Below are positions 45,782 to 55,659 of a stretch of DNA of 64,000 nucleotides, one piece after another (positions within the stretch are counted from its first letter, which is position 1; each line of letters opens with the position of its first letter). The stretch comes from Bacteroidota bacterium. GTDB taxonomy: Bacteria > Bacteroidota > Bacteroidia > Chitinophagales > Chitinophagaceae. The DNA lies in assembly GCA_023386235.1 (NCBI GenBank), contig JAEWKC010000021.1, forward strand, positions 1 to 64,000. Direction: 5' to 3'. A program made the translations under genes and the position numbers. The notes under the pieces are model-generated. The model was not told the DNA's origin, did no database searches, and saw only the letters and a list, made by a program, of their open reading frames with translations.

Positions 45782-47356
45782 TTAATTAAGTACAAGGTCA
45801 TCTACATAAAAAGTATAATTAGCTGTTCCGTCGCCGGCAGTACCATTATCCATAATTAATACAATTTTCTGATAAGAATTAGCGGTATTAATGCCTGAAT
45901 AATCAAAGATCAACTCTTCCCACTCATTCGCTTTGGTGCTGGCAACTTCTTTCTCATAATTTATACCTCCATTGGTAAGGTTTTCAACCTTTAATAAGAA
46001 TTTTGCTCCCACACGCGGAGAATAAACTTTCATTTTAAAAGTTTTATTTGCTGAAAAATCGATTGGATCCGGCAAAGAAATAACAGAGCCTCCCCAAGTT
46101 TGACCAGAATGTTTGATCATTTGCAAAACCTTATTAGATGTATTGATACCGGCCTTTTTGGGATTATCTATAACAGTTAAATCTCCTCCATCAAAGTTAG
46201 TAATATTGTAACTGAGCGTAGTAGATTCAAAAGTAAGCGGCAACTTCACTACAGGTACTTCATCATTTAATGTGCTGGATTGTTTTATATCATCAAAATA
46301 GAAAGTGAAATTTGAGCTACCATCGCCTTGTGTACCAAGTTCAAAAATCAAAACTATATGCTCATAGGTATTGTTGGTATTGATGCCGGCAAAATCAAAT
46401 CCAAGCTCTTCCCATTCATTTGATTTAGTTGTTATTGCATTTGCTTCAAAGTTTTTACTTGCATCAAGCGCATTTTCTACCTTAAGCAATACCTTAGCTC
46501 CTGCTCTTGGAGAAAAGACCTTCATTCTAAAATATTTCATAGTTGAAAAGTCTATTGCACTACCTAAACCCAGTGAGCTTCCTCCCCAAGGTTGTCCCGG
46601 ATGCTTAATCATTTTTCCTACTTTGTTGCTTACGTTGATGCCTGTTTTAGAAGGATTATCTGCTACAGTTGCTTCACCTCCATCAAAATTAGAAAAGCCA
46701 TAGGTAATTGTAGAGGATTCGAATGTTATAGGAAGAACCAAAGGATCTACAACAGAAATAGTTGTAGTATATTCTGATGTAGCTGCACCACCGCTTAAGG
46801 CAATAACTTTTACAGTATAAGTGCCGGTTTTGGTGTATTCATGTGTTACGGTTTGTCCTTCCAGGAAAGATACGGGAGTTTCATTTTGATTTTCTCCAAA
46901 ATAGACTTTAAATAAAGTTTCATATAGTGCAGATGCAGTAACATTTACTTGCATAGCATTGGTAGGACTAATAGCTACAGTTGCTTCAAAGTTCTCTGGC
47001 TTTCGGAATGATACGGTAAGGTCTTGAGTAGATTCTGTGGTTTTACCGTCTAAATTATGCGCAACTACTTTTACCTTATAATTTCCTTCGGGATAATTAT
47101 GTTGTACAGATTTTCCTACCTGTACTTTCTGAGAAGCTTTAGTTGTATCTCCAAAGTATATTTCATAAAAAGAAACCCCCTCTCCAGACGGATAAATAGT
47201 CACCAAGCCAGAGTTATCCTGTGTAATATCAAACAAGGATGAAACGTTTTGCGGCGCACTACCCGAGGTTACAAAGGAGAGGTCGCCATTATCAAATTTG
47301 GTGCAGCTCCAAAAGAGGAAGGCTGCACTAATAATAAATAAAATAGTATTTTTCAT
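45782..47356 (-). CDS. Surface glycan-binding lipoprotein with two PKD-like domains and a duplicated beta-sandwich module
   Basis: 524 residues with lipobox Cys18 (LFWSCTKFDNGD). Two PKD-like domains lie at about 40-118 and 122-203. Two homologous modules follow at about 208-358 and 372-524. Each starts LPITFES or LPLTFES, contains NFDGG, GINxSNK, MIKH-GQ-WGG, a KVxSPRxGAK-LLKVEN segment, NEWEEL and a terminal YFDD or YVDD. The modules resemble carbohydrate-binding beta-sandwiches. The gene occupies the SusE/SGBP position, directly after SusD (26 bp), so it probably binds the glucan at the cell surface with two sites. No catalytic motif is seen. Confidence 0.85.
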   Translation of the reverse strand: MKNTILFIISAAFLFWSCTKFDNGDLSFVTSGSAPQNVSSLFDITQDNSGLVTIYPSGEGVSFYEIYFGDTTKASQKVQVGKSVQHNYPEGNYKVKVVAHNLDGKTTESTQDLTVSFRKPENFEATVAISPTNAMQVNVTASALYETLFKVYFGENQNETPVSFLEGQTVTHEYTKTGTYTVKVIALSGGAATSEYTTTISVVDPLVLPITFESSTITYGFSNFDGGEATVADNPSKTGINVSNKVGKMIKHPGQPWGGSSLGLGSAIDFSTMKYFRMKVFSPRAGAKVLLKVENALDASKNFEANAITTKSNEWEELGFDFAGINTNNTYEHIVLIFELGTQGDGSSNFTFYFDDIKQSSTLNDEVPVVKLPLTFESTTLSYNITNFDGGDLTVIDNPKKAGINTSNKVLQMIKHSGQTWGGSVISLPDPIDFSANKTFKMKVYSPRVGAKFLLKVENLTNGGINYEKEVASTKANEWEELIFDYSGINTANSYQKIVLIMDNGTAGDGTANYTFYVDDLVLN

Positions 47357-47382
47357 TTGTATGCTCTTTATAAATCAATAAA

Positions 47383-48897
47383 TTAATATCCGGAATTTTG
47401 TGTAAGGTTTGATACTCTCACTTCTTCTTCCGGTATGGGAAATAGTTCGTGTTTACCGCTTACAAATCCCATACTCCCTAATACACTCGCAGCTTTTCCT
47501 GTTCTCACCAAATCAAAGAATCTTTCACCATCCATTGCAAGTTCTAATCTTCTTTCGTTTATAATAGCGTCAAACAATGCAGAACCTGTAGCTGTTATGT
47601 TATGTGTGTTGTCTCCAAAGGCTCTTTGTCTTACCTGATTTAGATAGCTTTGTGCTTTAGTATCATTTGGAGCAGTAGATTTATTAAAAGCTTCTGCAGC
47701 CATTAACAAAACATCAGCATACCTTATTGTTCTGTAATTGTTTAAATAGTTCAATTCTATCTGTCCGGAAGTTTGACCTTTTCTTGGCTGATATTTCATA
47801 TTATATAAGCCGGTATTTTTATAAGGAGCTTCCTGATATGTAATATTATATTCAGGATGAGCTGCTTTATATGCCTGAATATCTAATATAGTTGCAGCTT
47901 TTCTTTGATCTCCTGTAGTATAAGCATCGGCAAGGTTTTTTGTAGGCAAGTTTGTACTCCATCCTGCCGCAAAAGGCATTGCATCTGTGCCACTAATTCC
48001 TCTTACTCCTGTTTGCTGTACTGCATAATTTCCCTGCCCTCTTGTAATGCCACCCCAATTGTAATAAGGAGAGGCATTTGAATATTGAATTTCAAAAACA
48101 GATTCTGAACCGTTTTCTCCGGAAACTAAATATATTGAAGCAAAATCATTTACCAGGCTAAATGCTCCTGAAGTAATGATACTCTCTAATAATGGTGCGG
48201 CTTCGTCATATTTCTTTTCATATAAATATACTTTACCCAATAAAGCCTGAGCAGCATATTTAGTAATTCTTCCTTTTTGTACCTGCACAGCAGGCAACGC
48301 ATTTATAGCATTTTTAAGATCTGTTTCTATTTGTGCATACACATCAGCAACAGCACTTTGAGGTATATTTCTGGAATCTGAAAGCGATAATCTTTTATCA
48401 ACAAATAAAGGAACTTCGCCAAATAGCTTTACTAATGTGAAATAGTAATACGCTCTTAAAAAGTAAACTTCACCATACATAGCATCTTTACCTGCAAAAT
48501 CTATTTTATTTCCTGCCGGATTAGCTTCTTTGTATTGAAAAAGATAGTTGGCTCTGTTTATTCCCTCATAGCTGGCCTGCCATAGTTCCTTAAGCGTAGA
48601 ATTTACAGGAGTCAATGTAAAATCATCAATCTGTTGCAGAGATAATATGTCAGATGCGCTTTCTCCGCCGGCAACAGAATTATCTGATGCCAAATCTCCA
48701 ATCACAACTAATTGATTTAACCATTGAATAGGTGTATAAACACTAACGGCCATTGTACGATAATCACTTTCTGAGGCTAAATAATCTTGCGAAGTAACTT
48801 TAAAATCATCATGAGGATTATAGTCTACCCACTTGGTACAAGAGGGTACCAGAAAGGCTGTGATTATGATAAAACTGAATGTTATATATTTTTTCAT
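47383..48897 (-). CDS. SusD-like outer-membrane lipoprotein (beta-glucan PUL)
   Basis: 504 residues, lipobox Cys20 (FLVPSCTKWVDYNPHDD). SusD features: GEVYFLRAYYYFTLVKLFGEVPLFVDKR, RYADVLLMAAEAFNKS, and INERRLELAMDGERFFDLVRTG. It is the partner of the SusC 21 bp upstream and is followed by the modular binding protein. Specificity for beta-1,3-type glucan is inferred from the GH16 enzyme in the same operon. Confidence 0.95.
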   Translation of the reverse strand: MKKYITFSFIIITAFLVPSCTKWVDYNPHDDFKVTSQDYLASESDYRTMAVSVYTPIQWLNQLVVIGDLASDNSVAGGESASDILSLQQIDDFTLTPVNSTLKELWQASYEGINRANYLFQYKEANPAGNKIDFAGKDAMYGEVYFLRAYYYFTLVKLFGEVPLFVDKRLSLSDSRNIPQSAVADVYAQIETDLKNAINALPAVQVQKGRITKYAAQALLGKVYLYEKKYDEAAPLLESIITSGAFSLVNDFASIYLVSGENGSESVFEIQYSNASPYYNWGGITRGQGNYAVQQTGVRGISGTDAMPFAAGWSTNLPTKNLADAYTTGDQRKAATILDIQAYKAAHPEYNITYQEAPYKNTGLYNMKYQPRKGQTSGQIELNYLNNYRTIRYADVLLMAAEAFNKSTAPNDTKAQSYLNQVRQRAFGDNTHNITATGSALFDAIINERRLELAMDGERFFDLVRTGKAASVLGSMGFVSGKHELFPIPEEEVRVSNLTQNSGY

Positions 48898-48918
48898 TTT
48901 ATTTGAATTTTTGAGGAA

Positions 48919-51900
48919 TTAAAATTTCACGTTTAAACCAATTGCAAATGTTCTTGCTTGAGGATAAGAGCCGTAATCTACTCCGGTACTTGCTAATCCG
49001 GAAGATGCTATTTCAGGATCATAACCTGTATAATTAGTAAATGTGAAAGCATTTCTTACCTGAAAATACAGCCTAAGGTCACTTATTATATTATTGAAGA
49101 TTGTAGAAGGGAAATTGTATCCTAATTGTATGTTTTTGATTTTCACAAAAGAACCATCCTCTATATATCTGTCTGAAACGCGGCTGTTATTATTGGCATC
49201 TACAAAAGAATATCTTGGATATTGTGCATCATTAGTAGTGTTTGGGCCTGTCCACCTGTTCAATATACCTCTTTGTTTATTGGTATAGTTTGCATTTCTG
49301 TCATAAGCTTTATAAATATCATTTCCTACAGATGCATATGTGAATGCAGTAAAATCAAAGCTTTTATAGTTAAGAGTAAGGTTCCATCCAAGAGTAAAGT
49401 CTGGGAATGGATCTCCGATTTTTGTTTGATCATCAGAATTTATCATTCCATTTTTATCTACATCTACAAATTTGATATCTCCCGGTTGTGCCCCAGCTTG
49501 TGCAGGAGATGCATTTATTTCTTCTTGTGATTGAAATAATCCATTTGTTTTATAGCCATAAAAATACCATGGAGTTTGTCCTTTTTCAAAAACAGTAACA
49601 GTATTAGACTGTCCGTTGAAATAACTGCCTCCTAAGATTCTTGCTGTTCCGTCATCATTGGTAGCTGTAACTTCATTTTTAGCTGTTGTAAAAGTGAAAG
49701 CATTACTCATTGTAAAGTCTTGACCAAATCTTTCGGTATAATTTAAAGACAGATCAATACCTCTGGTTTTGGTAGAACCGATATTAGCTGTAGGAATAGG
49801 AACTGTACCTAAGTATAAAGAAGCAGATGGCGTAAACAATAAACCATCAACATTTTTTTCAAAATAATCTGCTGACAATGCAAAACGATTGTTGTAAAAA
49901 TTAAGATCAAAGCCTATATTTATTTGTACTTGCTTTTCCCATTTCAGTGCATCATTTGCAGCAGAACCTACTGTAGAACCCGGATAAAAACCATCACCAA
50001 ATGTGTAGCCATTACTATTAGCTGTTGCATCATAGCTTGGGCCACCGGTAACAATACTCACAAATTGAGGACTAACATTTTCATTTCCTATTGAACCAAT
50101 GCTACCTCTTAATTTTAAATAATTAAAGAAATCTGATTGCCAAAAGGCTTCTTTAGAAACTACCCAACCCAACGATCCGGCAAAGAAGTTGGCAAATTTA
50201 TTATCAATACCAAAAGCATAAGAACCATCTCTTCTTGCTGAAAAAGAAGCAAGATACCTTCCTAAATAGTCGTAATTGACTCTACCAAAATATGATAGAT
50301 TTTTTCTGAAATATTGATAATATCCGGCACCGATTGCGTCCAGCGTTGTCTCTGTAATAGTACCGGTTGCTGCTGTATAATCTGCAAACTCCCAAGAATT
50401 GAAAGGAACATCTTGTCTTGATGCCATAATGTAATTGCCAGTAGTTTTTGCCGCAGACATTCCTAATACTGTTTCAAAGTTGTGCAGATCTTTTATACGA
50501 AAATTGTAATTAAAAAAGTTTTCAAAAGTATAATTAAAGTTTCCGTTTCTTACATGCGATACATTATTGTGTCTTCCCGTTACGGCAGAACCGTCTGCAT
50601 TCATAGTGTTTTCTACATTTAGCGGACCATAAAAGGCCAAAGGAGTAAAGCTTTTAGAATTATCATCATATTTTACATAGCCAAATCGAGAAGTAAATTT
50701 CAAATCATTCAAAATTTTATATTCTAATTCGGCTTTACCATAAAGCTTATTCCCTGTATTTTTATTGTATGTATTATCCAACACGGTTAATGGATTAAAT
50801 ATTTCTGACAGCAATAAATTACTATATCCATATTTGCCGGCTACATTCGGGTTTGTATTTAGAATACCTACAGTAGGGTCAAAATTAAGTGCAAGACCAA
50901 TGATACTGTTAAATGCATTTTCTCTTACCCCTCTGCTTTCCAGCATTACATAACTATTGTTTAATGAAAATTTTAATTTAGGAGTAAGAAAAAAGTCCAG
51001 ATTAGCAGTTACATTTCCTCTGTTGAAACGAGATTTATCATATCCTCCAACTATACCACCCTGACTTAAATAACCTGCTGACAGGAAATAGACAACATTT
51101 TCTCCTCCGCCTCTCACATCTACATTATAAGTTTGCAAAGGAGCTCTTTTAAATATTTCTTTTTGCCAGTCTGTGCCAGCACCTATTTCACTAAGATTAT
51201 CAAAAATAATATTTCCTCCTGCTGCCACGCTACCTTCATTAATCATTCCTGCATATTCTGAAGCATTGAGCATATTGATTTTCTTTACTACTTCCTGAAT
51301 ACCGTAACTTCCATTAAATGAAATCTGAGGCTTCATATTTTTTCTTCCTGATTTAGTAGTTACCACAATTACTCCGTTTCCTCCTTTTACACCGTATATA
51401 GCTGTTGTGGCAGCATCTTTCAGCACATTCATACTCTCTATATCAGAAGAGCTGATAGCATTTAAGTCATTTAAAGACTGAGGCACACCATCAATAATTA
51501 CAACCGGATCTGTGCCTGAAAAAGAGGGAATGCCTCTTACCAAAACTGTTGGCTTTGTTCCCGGAGATCCGCTTTGTATAACATTTACACCGGATGCTCT
51601 TCCCTGTAAGGCTTCTTCTACTCTTACCGGAGCAAGTTTCTGAATGTCTTCGCTTTTAATAGTAGAAATAGCTCCAGAAACATTTGTAACCTTTTGCGTA
51701 CCGTATCCAATTACTATAACTTCGTCAAGATTATTGGCTTCAGAATACTGCAATGTTATAATTATGTTGCTTTGATTTCCAACAGGAATGCTTTGTGTAA
51801 CATAGTCTATAAAAGAAACTTCTAAAATCTCTTGAGGTGAAACCATTAATGAAAATTCTCCATTTTCTCCACTGAATGTTCCTCGCGTTGTGTTCTGCAA

Positions 51901-52071
51901 TTTTATAGCAGCTCCCTGTAATGATTCGCCACTTTCGCTCTGAACTTTACCTGTAAGTCTTACATTCTGAGCCAAAGAAATATTGGTCATCAATAAAAAC
52001 AAGACCAAACCATTTAAAAGAGCGATTGGCCCCCTTAATTTTCTGATTTTTAATTTTTGATATTTGTTCAT
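48919..52071 (-). CDS. SusC/RagA-type TonB-dependent receptor (beta-glucan PUL)
   Basis: 1050 residues: a long n-region before the signal helix (about 1-35, ending ISLAQN), a carboxypeptidase-regulatory-like domain (about 38-112), the linker DEVIVIGYGTQK, a plug with VLVRGIPSFSGTDPVVIIDG and MNVLKDAATTAIYGVKGGNG, and a barrel ending FAIGLNVKF. First gene of the leftward beta-glucan operon, divergent from the LuxR-type regulator at 52291. The intergenic region holds a -7 box (52131-52138) and an 11-bp tandem repeat (52170-52191). Confidence 0.96.
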   Translation of the reverse strand: MNKYQKLKIRKLRGPIALLNGLVLFLLMTNISLAQNVRLTGKVQSESGESLQGAAIKLQNTTRGTFSGENGEFSLMVSPQEILEVSFIDYVTQSIPVGNQSNIIITLQYSEANNLDEVIVIGYGTQKVTNVSGAISTIKSEDIQKLAPVRVEEALQGRASGVNVIQSGSPGTKPTVLVRGIPSFSGTDPVVIIDGVPQSLNDLNAISSSDIESMNVLKDAATTAIYGVKGGNGVIVVTTKSGRKNMKPQISFNGSYGIQEVVKKINMLNASEYAGMINEGSVAAGGNIIFDNLSEIGAGTDWQKEIFKRAPLQTYNVDVRGGGENVVYFLSAGYLSQGGIVGGYDKSRFNRGNVTANLDFFLTPKLKFSLNNSYVMLESRGVRENAFNSIIGLALNFDPTVGILNTNPNVAGKYGYSNLLLSEIFNPLTVLDNTYNKNTGNKLYGKAELEYKILNDLKFTSRFGYVKYDDNSKSFTPLAFYGPLNVENTMNADGSAVTGRHNNVSHVRNGNFNYTFENFFNYNFRIKDLHNFETVLGMSAAKTTGNYIMASRQDVPFNSWEFADYTAATGTITETTLDAIGAGYYQYFRKNLSYFGRVNYDYLGRYLASFSARRDGSYAFGIDNKFANFFAGSLGWVVSKEAFWQSDFFNYLKLRGSIGSIGNENVSPQFVSIVTGGPSYDATANSNGYTFGDGFYPGSTVGSAANDALKWEKQVQINIGFDLNFYNNRFALSADYFEKNVDGLLFTPSASLYLGTVPIPTANIGSTKTRGIDLSLNYTERFGQDFTMSNAFTFTTAKNEVTATNDDGTARILGGSYFNGQSNTVTVFEKGQTPWYFYGYKTNGLFQSQEEINASPAQAGAQPGDIKFVDVDKNGMINSDDQTKIGDPFPDFTLGWNLTLNYKSFDFTAFTYASVGNDIYKAYDRNANYTNKQRGILNRWTGPNTTNDAQYPRYSFVDANNNSRVSDRYIEDGSFVKIKNIQLGYNFPSTIFNNIISDLRLYFQVRNAFTFTNYTGYDPEIASSGLASTGVDYGSYPQARTFAIGLNVKF

Positions 52072-52096
52072 TTTGTAAATTTTTATAAATAAAAAG

Positions 52097-52134
52097 TTTG
52101 AGAGAATCTTTATAATTAATTTCTCAATCTCAAA
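52097..52134 (-). repeat. Inverted repeat in the SusC leader
   Basis: TTTGAGA (52097-52103) and TCTCAAA (52128-52134) can pair in the 5' untranslated region, overlapping the -7 box candidate at its upstream end. It is a weak stem of 7 bp with a long loop; a functional role is uncertain. Confidence 0.3.
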
Positions 52135-52138
52135 ATTA
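52131..52138 (-). promoter_or_regulatory. Candidate -7 box of the beta-glucan PUL promoter
   Basis: The minus strand reads TAATTTTG, matching TAnnTTTG, 59 bp before the susC ATG. No TTTG -33 box is present at normal spacing. The tandem repeat at 52170-52191 lies about 31-53 bp upstream, the usual place for an activator. Confidence 0.5.
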
Positions 52139-52169
52139 CGTATAACTAATGGTTGTATTAAAATTTATT

Positions 52170-52191
52170 AACACTACAATAACACTACAAT
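52170..52191. promoter_or_regulatory. Perfect 11-bp tandem repeat, candidate activator site
   Basis: AACACTACAAT occurs twice in immediate succession (52170-52180 and 52181-52191), so both copies face the same side of the helix. It lies between the divergent susC and regulator genes. Binding by the neighbouring LuxR-type regulator is inferred from position. Confidence 0.6.
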
Positions 52192-52290
52192 AAAAATAAT
52201 TTTTATTGATTATCAACTAGTTATTACTAAACAATATTTTTATATTAAACTTTATTTTACTTTGTATAAATTTTTATCGAAATTTATAAA

Positions 52291-55185
52291 ATGAAAAAAT
52301 TTTTATTTTTAATAGAACTTTTTCTTTTGATAAGTATTGCCTGTTTTTCTCAAAAAACCATCGGCATACCTAAAATTATTAACTACTCTCATGAAGAAAT
52401 GAATGCCGGCACACAGAACTGGAACATTGCTCAAGATAATGCCGGTACAATTTATTTTGCCAATAACGGAGGTCTGGCTACTTATAATGGAAAAGAATGG
52501 AAGATATTTGGTCTGCCTAATAAAACAATCGTAAGATCGGTATGTATAGATTCTGACGGAAAAATATACGTAGGCGGGCAAGATATTTTTGGTTATTTTT
52601 TTCCTGATAAGAATGGCGTTTTAAAGTTTTATTCTAAAAGCGACGAATTAGCTGCTGATCTAAAAGAGTTTGGAGATGTCTGGAGCATTACCATATATAA
52701 TAATAAAGTATTTTACAGAACCTCCAGAAGGATTTTTGAATATGCAAATGGAAAATTTAGCGTTCATGAAAATAATCAAAATGACTTTTGGTCGAGCACG
52801 GCCATTAGCAATGATAAACTATATGCCTATAATAACAATCAAGGTTTGTATGTGTATAATGGTAGCCATTTTATTAAAACCTCCATTGGTCCTTTTGATA
52901 ATAGCAATGCCACGGCTATTCTTGAGTATAATAAGGATACCCTGTTACTTTCCACACTGAAGAATGGCGTATTCTTATTTACAAACAATAAAACCATTTC
53001 CCTTCCTGTCGCCCCCTTGATATCTGAAGCTCAAATATACACTGCCTCTAAAATAGATGACAATCTTTATGCTCTAGGAACTGTAAATAAAGGAATCTTT
53101 CTGATAGACAAAAAAGGTAATACCAAAGGCAATATCTCTTCAGAAAATGGTTTGACAAACAATATTATTTTGTCTTTGTTTCTTGATAAACAAAAAAACC
53201 TTTGGGCTGGGTTAGATGACGGTGTTACGTTGATCAATATCAATTCGGCCATTAAAACCATTTTTCCTCATCCCGGCAACCGCACAACCACTTATGCAGT
53301 TAATGCCTATAAGGGGAATCTTTATATAGGTGCTTCTGATGGACTTTACAAAACAAAACTAACGATACCCGAATACCAGGATTTAAGCTTTTCTATGAAT
53401 GCTTTTGAAAAAATGCCGGGAACAGATGGTCAAATATGGGGATTGAATACTATTGATGATAAACTATTGGTAGGGCACCATGAAGGAGCATTTCAAATAG
53501 AAAACAATAGCCTTATCAAATACAACACTCCCGGAGCCTGGATTTATAAAGAGCTACCGAGAAGTAAAAATGTAGTATTGGGTACTTATTACGGATTATA
53601 CTTTTTAAAAAATCAAAATACAAAATTTATAATTGACAATTTTTACAATAAAACAACGGAATCATTGCGATTTGTAGAGGTTGACTCTATTCATAATCTT
53701 ATTTGGGCATCACATCCATATAGAGGAATATACAAATTGACGGTTTCGCCAGACTTTATGAACATTTTATCTGTAGAACTTTTAAATAGTAAAAACGGAC
53801 TTCCTACAGATTTAAACAATTTTGTGTATAAAATTGATAATGAGATTGTTTTTGCCACTGAAAATGGAGTTTATTTATATGATCATTCTTCTAAAAAATT
53901 TATTGTAGATAAAAAATTTACCTCTTCAATAGGTAATAGAGCAGTAGCTTATATGATACAAGATAAAGAAGGAAATATTTGGTTTGTCAGCAACGAACTA
54001 CCAGGAATGATTAAAAAAAACAACACAAAAGCAGTTTTCTTTCCTGAGCTTAGAGGAAAACTGGTAGGCGGATTTTATACCTTTTATCCTCTTAATAACA
54101 GAAATATTTTTATTGGTTCTAATAATGGTGTTATACATTTAAATTTAGAGAAATACAATGCCTCTCCCAAGCCCTTATCTATTTCGTTTAATAAAATAGT
54201 TAGCATTGCTTCTAATAAAGATTCCTTATTAAACAACGGATATTTTATCAATGAAAATAATATTATTGAAACTGTTCAGCCCAAAAATCTCATTCCGTCT
54301 CTGCCTGCCAAGAACAGATCAATCCATTTTGAATTTGTTGCCAATGATTTTATTGATAACAATACAACTTACTCATATAAACTGGAAGGGTTTGACGAAA
54401 ACTGGTCAGGCTGGTCACTGAAAAGCGAAAAAGACTATACCAACCTGCCTCATGGAAAATACACTTTTAGAGTGAAGGCGCAGGATAACTTTGGTAATAA
54501 ATCACCTGAAATTTATTACACTTTTTATATAAAACCTTTTTGGTATCAAACCCTCTTTGCCAAAATTGTTTATGCTGCATTATTAGGATTATTATTTTTT
54601 CTATTAATGAAATTTGTAAGTCGTAAAATGAAAAGACAAAAAGAAAAATTTCAAAAAGAACAAAAGCAGCTAAAATATTTGCACGAATTAGAGATTGAAC
54701 ACAATGAAAGAGAAATCATTGATTTAAAAAATAAAAACTTAGAGACAGAAATCAATTATAAAAACAAAGAGCTGGCAAGCATTACAATGAATCTTTATAA
54801 AAAAGGAAGACTATTGAGCAAACTTAAAGATGATATCAATGATGCCACTAAAAAAGTAATTGACCGAGAACAAAAAAGAAGCTTTAATAAAGTAATAAAA
54901 CAAATAGAAGAAGCCGAAAAGCAAAGCAATGACTGGGAACAGTTCTCTATACATTTTGATGATGTACACAACAACTTTTTAAAAAGAATAAAAGAACTTT
55001 ATCCTGACCTTACGCCTGCAGAGTTAAAAATGGCAGCTTATTTAAAAATAAATCTTTCTTCTAAAGAGATCGCACAAATTTTAAATATATCATTAAAAGG
55101 CGTAGAGGTAGCCAGATACAGGCTCCGCAAAAAATTAGCGATTGAAACAGATGTTAATCTTGTATCTTTCCTGAATCAGATATAA
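52291..55185 (+). CDS. Transmembrane Reg_prop/Y_Y_Y sensor with cytoplasmic LuxR-type HTH
   Basis: 964 residues: signal peptide (1-20), a periplasmic beta-propeller sensor of Reg_prop-like repeats (about 25-610), a Y_Y_Y domain (about 685-752, YSYKLEGFDENWSGW), one membrane helix (about 756-777), a cytoplasmic coiled coil (about 780-890) and a C-terminal LuxR/GerE-type HTH (about 907-964, LTPAELKMAAYLKINLSSKEIAQILNIS region). Unlike the HTCS at 8966 it has no kinase or receiver domain, so it senses and binds DNA directly as a one-component membrane regulator. It is divergent from the beta-glucan PUL and is the probable activator. It ends at a strong bidirectional terminator. Confidence 0.92.
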   Translation: MKKFLFLIELFLLISIACFSQKTIGIPKIINYSHEEMNAGTQNWNIAQDNAGTIYFANNGGLATYNGKEWKIFGLPNKTIVRSVCIDSDGKIYVGGQDIFGYFFPDKNGVLKFYSKSDELAADLKEFGDVWSITIYNNKVFYRTSRRIFEYANGKFSVHENNQNDFWSSTAISNDKLYAYNNNQGLYVYNGSHFIKTSIGPFDNSNATAILEYNKDTLLLSTLKNGVFLFTNNKTISLPVAPLISEAQIYTASKIDDNLYALGTVNKGIFLIDKKGNTKGNISSENGLTNNIILSLFLDKQKNLWAGLDDGVTLININSAIKTIFPHPGNRTTTYAVNAYKGNLYIGASDGLYKTKLTIPEYQDLSFSMNAFEKMPGTDGQIWGLNTIDDKLLVGHHEGAFQIENNSLIKYNTPGAWIYKELPRSKNVVLGTYYGLYFLKNQNTKFIIDNFYNKTTESLRFVEVDSIHNLIWASHPYRGIYKLTVSPDFMNILSVELLNSKNGLPTDLNNFVYKIDNEIVFATENGVYLYDHSSKKFIVDKKFTSSIGNRAVAYMIQDKEGNIWFVSNELPGMIKKNNTKAVFFPELRGKLVGGFYTFYPLNNRNIFIGSNNGVIHLNLEKYNASPKPLSISFNKIVSIASNKDSLLNNGYFINENNIIETVQPKNLIPSLPAKNRSIHFEFVANDFIDNNTTYSYKLEGFDENWSGWSLKSEKDYTNLPHGKYTFRVKAQDNFGNKSPEIYYTFYIKPFWYQTLFAKIVYAALLGLLFFLLMKFVSRKMKRQKEKFQKEQKQLKYLHELEIEHNEREIIDLKNKNLETEINYKNKELASITMNLYKKGRLLSKLKDDINDATKKVIDREQKRSFNKVIKQIEEAEKQSNDWEQFSIHFDDVHNNFLKRIKELYPDLTPAELKMAAYLKINLSSKEIAQILNISLKGVEVARYRLRKKLAIETDVNLVSFLNQI

Positions 55186-55187
55186 AA

Positions 55188-55215
55188 AAAATAGCTGTAA
55201 GTATACAGCTATTTT
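55188..55215. terminator. Bidirectional terminator between the LuxR-type regulator and rplL
   Basis: AAAATAGCTGTA (55188-55199) and TACAGCTATTTT (55204-55215) are perfect 12-bp arms with a 4-nt loop. On the minus strand the stem runs into eight T, so it is particularly good for the rplL transcript. It also serves the plus-strand regulator gene. Confidence 0.88.
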
Positions 55216-55271
55216 CTTCGAATATTGGAATAAACCATTTTAATAAAATAGTTTACTGAATTAGATTGAAA

Positions 55272-55646
55272 TTATTTAACTTCAACTTCAGCGCCTGCTT
55301 CTTTCAGTTTAGCAGCAATTTCGTCTGCTTCTGCTTTAGCTACGCCTTCTTTAATTGCTTTTGGTGCACCGTCAACTAATTCTTTAGCTTCTTTCAAGCC
55401 AAGACCGGTTAAGTCTTTTACAACTTTTACTACACCTAATTTAGAAGCGCCACCGCTTGTTAAGATTACATCAAAAGATGTTTTTTCTTCAGCTGCCGCT
55501 GGTCCTGCCGCTGGTCCTGCTGCTACAGCTACGGCTGCTGCTGCCGGCTCAATTCCGTATTCGTCTTTTAGGATTTGAGCAAGTTCGTTTACTTCTTTTA
55601 CAGTCAGGTTTACTAACTGCTCAGCAAATTGTTTTAAGTCTGCCAT
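55272..55646 (-). CDS. rplL: Ribosomal protein L7/L12 (bL12)
   Basis: 124 residues, normal length. N-terminal L10-binding/dimerisation domain (about 1-35), an Ala/Pro-rich hinge (about 36-52), then the C-terminal factor-binding domain with FDVILTSGG, KLGVVKVVKDLTGLGLKEAKELVDGAPK and KEAGAEVEVK. It forms the ribosomal stalk that recruits GTPase translation factors. Last gene of rplKAJL; rpoB, which normally follows, is absent and a terminator stands here instead. Its own leader has a GC-rich hairpin (55665-55691). Confidence 0.98.
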   Translation of the reverse strand: MADLKQFAEQLVNLTVKEVNELAQILKDEYGIEPAAAAVAVAAGPAAGPAAAEEKTSFDVILTSGGASKLGVVKVVKDLTGLGLKEAKELVDGAPKAIKEGVAKAEADEIAAKLKEAGAEVEVK

Positions 55647-55659
55647 TTTTTACTTGTTT

